A DNA stretch of 64,000 nucleotides from assembly GCA_017607445.1 (NCBI GenBank), contig JAEVHH010000003.1, forward strand, positions 6,014,001 to 6,078,000. The letters are read 5' to 3'. Shown one piece after another: positions 58,438 to 64,000 of the stretch. This DNA is from Histoplasma ohiense. Lineage: Eukaryota > Ascomycota > Eurotiomycetes > Onygenales > Ajellomycetaceae. The notes beneath the pieces were generated by a model. The model searched no databases. It saw nothing but the letters and a program-made list of their open reading frames with translations, and was not told where the DNA came from. Within the stretch, counting starts at the first letter, position 1, and each line of letters begins with the position of its first letter. The position numbers were made by a program, and so were the translations under genes.

Positions 58438-58647
58438 ATGTCATTGCAGTTCAATCATGATTTAGACACAACTTCTGAACCTCTTTTCTTTGACTTTTAC
58501 ACTCAAAAATCATACTCTAACAAAATCATCACCACCATCACCATCAATGATTTTTTATTTAAAAAGAATACATCAATTTATCAAACAAAGTACACTGTAT
58601 TCTTCTATGTGATTTTTATTGTGAAATTCAAAGTTTTGATTGTGTGA
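58438..58647 (+). CDS. Small conserved GypA ORF upstream of the antisense gene (A4 copy)
   Basis: 69 codons from MSLQFNHDLDTTSEPLFFDF; an earlier ATG used in A1 and A2 is out of frame or lost here. The shared core is KIITTITINDFLFKKNTSIY. Function unknown. Confidence 0.35.
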   Translation: MSLQFNHDLDTTSEPLFFDFYTQKSYSNKIITTITINDFLFKKNTSIYQTKYTVFFYVIFIVKFKVLIV

Positions 58648-58807
58648 TTGTGTTTTTCATTTTGAGTTGAATTTTGTGTTGTTGCAATTTCTTTGATTAA
58701 TATTGCAATATTGATTTCAATCTTCAATATCTATTTTTCTTTCTTGTTGCTTTTGCTTCTCCTTCTCCTTTGAATAAGGTCTTGGTACTGATTAAAGTTA
58801 TGATAGA

Positions 58808-59949
58808 ATGTCAGAATCAGCTGTTTCTGTTGCTGATTTGAAGTCTATGAAGAGTGATATACTGTCTGTCATTGAGAGTATTTGCTTGGATTGTCTGAAG
58901 AGATTGCAGAACCCCTCAGTATACTCTTACTTTGTAAACAATGAATGGATATGCTGTCATATCTATCATATATCAAATAGAAGTTGTGCTGCTGTAAGTT
59001 TTCTTAAACTGAGATTGTTATGAGTACTAACAGATTATAGATATCTGAGTGCTTTCATGAAATCAGTCAATTTTTGATTAATGAATTTCACAAGATGCTG
59101 CTCTCTGATGAAGTTCTGAATGAGAGATTTACTATATATCAAACTGCTATTGTAAGGTTTGTACTTGATATGCAGGTCTACAAGAATGTGAGTGAGGTTC
59201 TAGAATTCTATATGAACTCTGATGATCTGTTGTCACAGCAGAATGTGACATTCAATCATAGCAATGTTTCAGAAAGTGTGTTTTTGCATTCTGCTATTAC
59301 ATTGATGTCATTCTCACTGAGTCAAGATCTTGGTATGTTATTTGAGTTGACTGATAATGAAGACAAAGATGAGAAAGTGGATGGTTCTGTTGAAGTGTTA
59401 GAAAGAAACACAGCAGTATATTGCTGTTATTGTATTCAACATTTGACAACATCCCTTCACCATCATTGTGAGCCTGCTGAGAGTCAATGCAAAAAATGCA
59501 AGCACTGCTCAGTGATGAAGCATGTCTGCATTTCAGTAAGTTATTATTCAAAACAGATGTTTTTACAGTATATAATATTAACTTTCTATTAGATGTCAGT
59601 GAATGTCATTGAATTGACTCAGATGATTATCAATGCTGCTGAGGATTTAATTGTCACTGATGTGAATGTTTTGAATGTTAATGTTTTGCAGAGTGCTGTG
59701 ACTGCAGCAGTTAAATTTTTTGCTGTGAAGATTCAGAAGATTCAACAAGACAGTTCTTCTGAGACTTCAGTTGAAACAGTGATTGATGAGATCTCAGTGA
59801 TTACATCATTGATCACAGCTCTCAAATCATTGTTGAAACATTATGCTTCATCAGTTGAGGAAATTCAGAATAATAAGCAGGTTTGTCTTGATGACAATTT
59901 CTTGAATGACACTGATCAAGCTGAGGCAGATCTGTTTTTTAATCTCTGA
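58808..59949 (+). CDS. GypA antisense spliced cysteine-rich protein, intact copy (345 aa)
   Basis: Three exons, 58808-58993, 59041-59535 and 59593-59949, join in phase 0 to give 345 open codons. Intron 1 (47 bp) has GTAAGT, TACTAAC at 59025-59031 and TAG; intron 2 (57 bp) has GTAAGT, ATTAAC and TAG. Exon 1 has paired cysteines (CLDC, later CC and NRSC). The exon 2 end has CCYC, HHHC and CKKCKHCSVMKHVC, a zinc-cluster-like pattern. Exon 3 is helical and valine/glutamate-rich. The gene is antisense to pol, between chromodomain and 3' LTR, in all four GypA copies. It resembles uncharacterised cysteine-rich fungal proteins I recall only loosely. Function unknown; a nucleic-acid-binding accessory role is inference. 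Confidence 0.75.
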
Positions 59950-59959
59950 GTGGAATAAA

Positions 59960-60947
59960 TATATTCAGCAGTCATTGTTGTCTTCTTTGTTTTTATTTAC
60001 TGACTGACTTCTGATAGATTTTATTAAACTATTCCAAGTACTTCTGACTGTTTATCAAGTTTTTCTTGGGTTTTCAAGAATTATCTGTGTCTGTACAATC
60101 TTTTCATTTGACAAGATATTGTGTTTGACTGTGGTATTGATGCTTGTCTAATATAGCTTCAACTTTTCATTTCTTTTATACATCTATAATTATCAGTTCT
60201 GCTTGCAGGATTTGTCTGTCATGCATGTGATAAGATTTGAGAAGAGAAACATGAAATACAGAATGAATTTCTTTATATTATAGTGTGAGTTTCAGTTTGT
60301 ATACTTGCATACCATGAATATCAATTATTTGAAAGAAATTCAAAAATCAATGATCTAGTTTGAATGAGAATTGCAAGATGGATATATTTTTTGCACACAG
60401 CATTACTCAGTCCTCTATTTTAAAGCTTTTTGATATATGATGTTGATTGTAATACTTTTTCTCAGCTGTTTTGACAGTTTCTAGACATTCTTGAATCTTG
60501 TTTTCTGCTTGCTTCATCTGTTTCATTTGTTTTATCACTGATTTTGACATATCTGTGCTTGGGGGTTTCATGTCTATGTGAAGTTCAGTTGATCGGCTGA
60601 TCATTGCTTCAGATGATGTCATTTTTATCAATGTGTGGAAGGTGTTGTTATATGCTCATTGTGTCAGAGGAATTCATTCTATTCAATTATCTTGCTGATA
60701 GCTGCAATATATGTGAAGATAATGTTCAATCATCTGATTCAATTGTTCTGTCTGGCTGTTGGTTTGCGGGTGGAATGCTGTTGATAATTTTTGTCAGACA
60801 TGAAGCAGATAACACAATGTTGATCAAAACTTGCTATTTATTAATGAATCTTGATCACTAATAATGTTTGCAGATAGATCAAAGTTCTTTGCAACTCTTC
60901 ATACAATAATATTCACAAGTTCTTCTGCATCTAGCTCTGAAGATGTG
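59960..60947 (-). pseudogene. GypA A4 pol 3' end: integrase part and chromodomain
   Basis: Collinear with A2 36960-37930. The block 60407-60631 (SEAMISRSTELHIDMKPPST, then a lysine/glutamine-rich stretch ending HHISKSFKIED) is the integrase region after the core, and the chromodomain lies near 60000-60170. Stops are present. It is cut by B7. Confidence 0.8.
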
Positions 60948-61480
60948 TGTGACGGGTTAGCACCCGTTAGTAATTAACTTATGCAATCAACTCCCCTCCT
61001 GCACCCGCTTGTTCCTGGCTGTTGTGATCTTGCATAACCCTCGATGTTCTTCCGCTCTGTGCTCTGTGCTCATGTAGTTTCTAACAATTCTTCCATGTAG
61101 CTCTTAATGTTCTTTCACTCTGTGCTCTGCACTCATATAGTCTCTAATGATTCTTTCACATAGCTTCTTATGTTCTTCTGCTCTGTGTTCTGTGCTTGTG
61201 TAGTCTCTAACAATTCTTTCATGTAGCTCTCAATGATTCCTCTGCTCCACATTCCATGCTTGTGTAGCTTCTAATAATTCTTACATATATCTCTTAATGT
61301 TCTTCTGCTCTGTACTTCACTGTGGAGTAGCTTCTGATATTCTTCTGCTCTGAACTTTCCTCTATAAGAATCCTCTTTGTATGATCTTTTCTTCTGATTT
61401 CTTTTCTCTTTCTTTTCTTAATCAATTTGTAATCTGTATTAGAATAGTGCTAGATTGTTAATTAAAGTACATCTGTTACA
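60948..61480 (+). repeat. 5' LTR of GypB B7
   Basis: TGTGACGGGTTAGCACCCG to GTACATCTGTTACA. The first 80 bp keep CpGs that are mutated in the other GypB LTRs. Confidence 0.93.
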
Positions 61481-61855
61481 TTATGAATTGATTCTTCTGT
61501 GTTTAAGGCTCAAGTGTCTCATTATTAGTTCTTACACCTGAGTGTGTTGTTATCAGTTCTTATGCCTGAGTGTGTTGTTTACAGACTTGAGTGTCTAGTC
61601 ATTACAAAAGATCCCTCATGAATCTGAGTGTTCTTATCATTAGTTATATAGACTGTTGTGTCTAAGTGTCTGAAACACAATTGACTGTGTTCTACAAGGT
61701 CTGAGTGTCTACAAACTGTAATGCTGTGAATAGTATTCACAAAGAAGCTTGATCAAGCTTAACACTGCAACACTGCAAATAGTGTCTGTAAGAGAACTGA
61801 GTATCTACAAGTATTTCTTTTCTTTTTTTTTTATTATATGTTCTTAGATATTGAA
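61481..61855 (+). other. GypB B7 5' leader
   Basis: Primer region TTATGAATTGATT at 61481-61493, tandem CTGAGTGTGTTGTT-type repeats, and the 16-bp palindrome at 61745-61760. No gene. Confidence 0.75.
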
Positions 61856-62243
61856 ATGAACTACAAGCAATTCTACAAACATCTGCTGCATTCAAATGCA
61901 GTGGATGATAACTTAGATCTATGAAGCATCCTTCAGCAGCAGATGCTACAGATGGCTGAATTGCAATGACAACTTGCTGAGATGAGCACTTCTGTGTTCA
62001 CCATTCCTTCTACACCCGCGTCTCACAAAAAGCCCTCAAGAGAGAAGCTTTCAATTCTTGACAAATATGAGAGAGATCTAGCACTCTATCTCATGTGGAA
62101 GTCAAAAGTGAATACCAAATTGAACATCAATGAACAAGCAATAGACTCACTATCCAATCAAGTGTGGTATATTCATAGCAGATTGAATGGTGATATGTTA
62201 GCAAAATTCCAATTCTGAATGAGTCATTGTCAGAATCATCAGT
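61856..62243 (+). pseudogene. GypB B7 gag N-terminal part, cut by the chimera
   Basis: The start ATG is at 61856 (MNYKQFYKH). TGA stops occur near 61920 and 61966, where other copies have CAA. The block 61982-62218 is open (KPSREKLSILDKYERDLALYL) and includes the CATGTGGAAG tryptophan lost in B3. It continues at 63899. Confidence 0.85.
62230..62243. repeat. Chimera target-site duplication, left (TCAGAATCATCAGT)
   Basis: Exact 14-bp match to 63899-63912. The B3 and B4 gag sequences at the same place (CAGAATCATCAG, single copy) show the empty site. Confidence 0.93.
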
Positions 62244-62701
62244 TATTATTATTATTATTCTTCAATTATAGATGCATGCAGTCAGTGACTATGGCATCTA
62301 CCTGAAACACTTCAGGATTTTTCAACTCAAGAATAATTTAATATACAAAGACAATTTAAAACATGCATTATCAGAATTCCAGCCCAGAATCAAACAACTA
62401 TTCAAACTGTTCAATCAAAGAAATCAAAATCAAAAGAATGTCAGTAAGTCAACACAACTTAGTTTGAAAACAAAAGAAATAAACATTGTAAAAGACAGCT
62501 TTATTATAACAAGGAAAAGAAAAACCACTGACAACAACTATAACATCAACAAAAAACAAACCAAACTTTTCAAAACAAATTAAAACTGATCATAAACAAT
62601 TTAAGAGAGACTTCAAAGCAAGATGAAAAGAAAGACTAAAAGAAAAATCAAAATAAATCAAATTGAAAATCTGATCTCAATATTTTTAACAGACAATTCA
62701 T

Positions 62702-63178
62702 TCAAACTCTTGTAGCAATATTTGATTCTTTCAAATATTCAATTAAAAACTTGTTTCCAGTTTCTGTATTGAATAACAGATTCAAATTTAATTGTTCTAA
62801 TTCAAACTTCTTTCTCAGTTTCAATCTCAATTCTGAATACTTTGCACAAAGTAACAGAAGATGCTCTGGATTTTCATATAACTGACAATCTAAACATAGA
62901 CTACTTAAATCATCTCTAAACTTTGTTAAATATGATTTGAAGTAACCATGTCCAAGCTTTAACTGCATTATTGTAGCAAAAAGTTTCTTTTTACACTTTA
63001 TTGAACAAGTTTTCCACTTTGGCTTTGTTTCAAATCTGGAGTAATGCACACTTTTTCTTTGCATAAGCCAGATATCTTGCCATTTTTGCAAACATGATTC
63101 TCTTATTTTTCTCTTAATAAAAGCCCATGTTACAATTCTTTGAAAGCAGACTACGTGGCTATTCCACGCAGGATGCAC
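62702..63178 (-). CDS. LINE-derived C-terminal ORF inside the chimera (158 codons)
   Basis: It starts MHPAWNSHVVCFQRIVTWAF; the first eight or so residues come from the GC-rich body and the rest from the LINE protein end. It holds the knuckle CLDCQLYENPEHLLLLC (C-x2-C-x7-H-x4-C) and ends ATRV, a few residues earlier than the LINE at 3478. It is fully open, with substitutions relative to the LINE at 1763-3478 that are not only transitions, so it derives from a different LINE copy. Whether it is translated is unknown; it may simply be a non-coding LINE tail used for reverse-transcriptase recognition. Confidence 0.5.
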   Translation of the reverse strand: MHPAWNSHVVCFQRIVTWAFIKRKIRESCLQKWQDIWLMQRKSVHYSRFETKPKWKTCSIKCKKKLFATIMQLKLGHGYFKSYLTKFRDDLSSLCLDCQLYENPEHLLLLCAKYSELRLKLRKKFELEQLNLNLLFNTETGNKFLIEYLKESNIATRV

Positions 63179-63818
63179 CTTAAGCTAGTTACATATTATA
63201 ACCTCTATAACCAACCGACCACCGCGTCCGTCCTCTCGGGCCGCTTTAACTAGTTCTGGGGTTTCCAGCGGGGGTCCTAGTTAAGCGCCACTGCCCACCC
63301 TAGGCATCACCATAGCCCAGAGCTTCCAGTTGCCGATCTCGGCCCATTGCCCCCTTGGCCTACCAACCAGCCGTCGTGGCCTTGCCCCGTGTAAGGGACT
63401 AACCATAGGCTTACCCCACCTGATGATAACCCACTAATAGTGTTAGATGACCACTAGTGGGCTCTGAATAGGGCGCCTACCAGGGTGTCCTGCTTGGCTT
63501 GCTACTACCCCTCTGATGAGGCAGCCAATCGGATGGTTTTTAAAATCATTCCCTGTTGTTGGGGTGGCCCCCTAGATGTCGGGGGCCTTGGCAGGTGCTA
63601 GTATGTATAAGCACCCTATACTCGACCCTCTGTAATCATCGGATCTTGCTTAGATCAGCACTAGTGACAGGGGGGCTGCTTGGCACTAATGAGCATGGCT
63701 TCCAGCGGCCACCACCCTCATCACTGCCAAGCAGCACCCCTGTCAGCACTGCCTCACTAGGCTTGGCCCCTGGTCACGGGGGCCTTCATGGGTAAGAAGT
63801 GGCCCAAAATGGGACCTT
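63153..63818 (-). other. GC-rich body of the chimeric retroelement
   Basis: The base composition changes sharply: GC-rich with many CpGs, unlike all the rest of the window. No convincing ORF is present (the frame 63556-63795 is short and on the wrong strand). It contains an imperfect inverted repeat with 29-nt arms, 63665-63693 and 63717-63745, three mismatches, which could form a long hairpin. No match to the gypsy families or the LINE was seen. Confidence 0.7.
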
Positions 63819-63898
63819 GCCAGCGGCAGGATTCGAACCTACAGCACATCTAACAGTGCTACCTTGGGTAACAGTCTTACCAACTACGCCACGCGGGC
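63819..63898 (-). other. tRNA-derived head with pol III A and B boxes
   Basis: Acceptor arms GCCCGCG (63898-63892) and CGCTGGC (63825-63819) pair at six of seven positions. A box TGGCGTAGTTGG (63891-63880), anticodon stem TGTTA/TAGCA with loop CCCAAGG, a long variable region of about 14 nt, and T arm GTAGG/CCTGC around B box GGTTCGAATCC (63839-63829). The long variable arm and a CAA triplet at the anticodon position suggest a tRNA-Leu-like class II ancestor, but position 33 is C and the D stem is imperfect. The likely role is an internal pol III promoter. Confidence 0.8.
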
Positions 63899-63912
63899 TC
63901 AGAATCATCAGT
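63899..63912. repeat. Chimera target-site duplication, right
   Basis: TCAGAATCATCAGT, identical to 62230-62243. Gag sequence of B7 resumes from here. Confidence 0.93.
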
Positions 63913-64000
63913 GTATGTCAGAGCTAATCTTTCAACAACTTGACTCTCTCTTCCTCAATTCTACACTTCAAGTCAAGATGTTAGACTGGCTTAATCAAAC
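63913..64000 (+). pseudogene. GypB B7 gag continuation
   Basis: Collinear with B3 26338-26425 (ending at the DWLNQT region). Runs off the window. Confidence 0.85.

Larger units (their letters stand above)
57994..60947 (-). mobile_element. GypA copy A4, 3' part, cut by B7
   Basis: 3' LTR 57994-58264 (271 bp), small ORF, intact antisense gene, then the pol 3' end to the B7 insertion at 60948. The remaining pol, gag and 5' LTR lie beyond the window. Confidence 0.9.
62244..63898 (-). mobile_element. Chimeric tRNA-headed retroelement with LINE 3' end (1655 bp)
   Basis: In its own orientation it begins exactly at the first base of a tRNA-like domain (63898-63819), continues through about 670 bp of GC-rich, CpG-containing body (63818-63153), and joins at 63152 to about 0.9 kb matching the LINE from 3009 to its end: the RNase H tail, the zinc-knuckle coding region, the 3' UTR and an (AAT)n tail (62244-62260). 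A 14-bp duplication encloses all three parts, so they inserted as one unit. It is either a large SINE with a LINE-derived tail or a template-switch chimera. Confidence 0.9.
60948..64000 (+). mobile_element. GypB copy B7, 5' part, running off the window
   Basis: 5' LTR 60948-61480 (533 bp, unusually CpG-rich at its start: GACGGGTTAGCACCCGTTAG), leader and gag N-part. It is interrupted by the 62244-63898 chimera and resumes at 63899 to the window end. Confidence 0.9.

Noticed and set aside
63556..63795. 79-codon plus-strand ORF in the GC-rich segment
   Set aside because: Short, proline/leucine-rich, antisense to the element, no conserved motif.
63819..63898. Functional tRNA gene on the minus strand
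   Set aside because: It lies at the exact 5' end of a target-duplication-bounded retroelement, has C at position 33, an acceptor mismatch and a poor D stem, and runs on into a retroelement body. Better called a tRNA-derived promoter head.

Overview
The window is a block of nested retrotransposons with no host gene that I can support. It points to a filamentous fungus, probably Pezizomycotina (inference). The reasons are three families of Ty3/gypsy chromoviruses, short spliceosomal introns with GTAAGT donors and TACTAAC-type branch points, a LINE with RNase H and a C-terminal zinc knuckle, and a tRNA-headed retroelement. The DNA is AT-rich and almost free of CpG. Nearly all pol copies carry scattered stops, mostly TGA. 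Repeat copies differ by C/T and G/A transitions, often as TG/CA pairs at ancestral CG sites. This looks like cytosine-directed decay centred on CpG, and unlike CpA-directed RIP.

Families named here: GypA has 271-bp LTRs, is about 7.1 kb, and all copies have pol on the minus strand. GypB has 533-534-bp LTRs and is about 6.1 kb. GypC has 265-268-bp LTRs and is about 7.5 kb. LTR ends and 5-bp target duplications (TSDs) resolve the nesting. C1 (1-6465, plus strand, itself holding a 5'-truncated LINE at 1284-3888) and C2 (7909-15368, minus, TSD AATTC) both sit inside an old GypB copy, B1, whose 5' LTR is 15617-15998. A1 (16000-42513, minus, TSD CACAA) lies at the outer edge of that LTR. A1 contains B2 (18413-24519, minus, TSD ATTAC), B3 (25011-31115, plus, TSD TTCAC) and A2 (34990-42132, minus, TSD ATCAT). 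About 285 bp at 42519-42802 is unassigned. A3 (from 42803) contains B4 (43381-55589, plus, TSD AATAC), which contains B5 (45838-51939, minus, TSD GAGAA). A3 is then broken by B6 (57178), B6 by A4 (57994), A4 by B7 (60948), and B7 by a chimeric retroelement (62244-63898, 14-bp TSD). That is five levels deep, running off the right edge.

The most unusual items are these. (1) The 62244-63898 element starts at the first base of a class II tRNA-like domain, continues through a GC-rich, CpG-containing body, and ends in about 0.9 kb of LINE coding and 3' sequence with an (AAT)n tail. (2) GypA carries a three-exon, antisense, cysteine-rich gene between pol and its 3' LTR; the A4 copy is open for 345 codons. 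(3) In all three gypsy families the site next to the 5' LTR is complementary to a segment inside the LTR downstream of a TATA-like box, which suggests self-primed reverse transcription.

If the elements work as their families do, each gypsy element supplies gag, protease, reverse transcriptase, RNase H and a chromodomain integrase from one transcript. Most copies here are dead; B5 and the A4 antisense gene are the best preserved.
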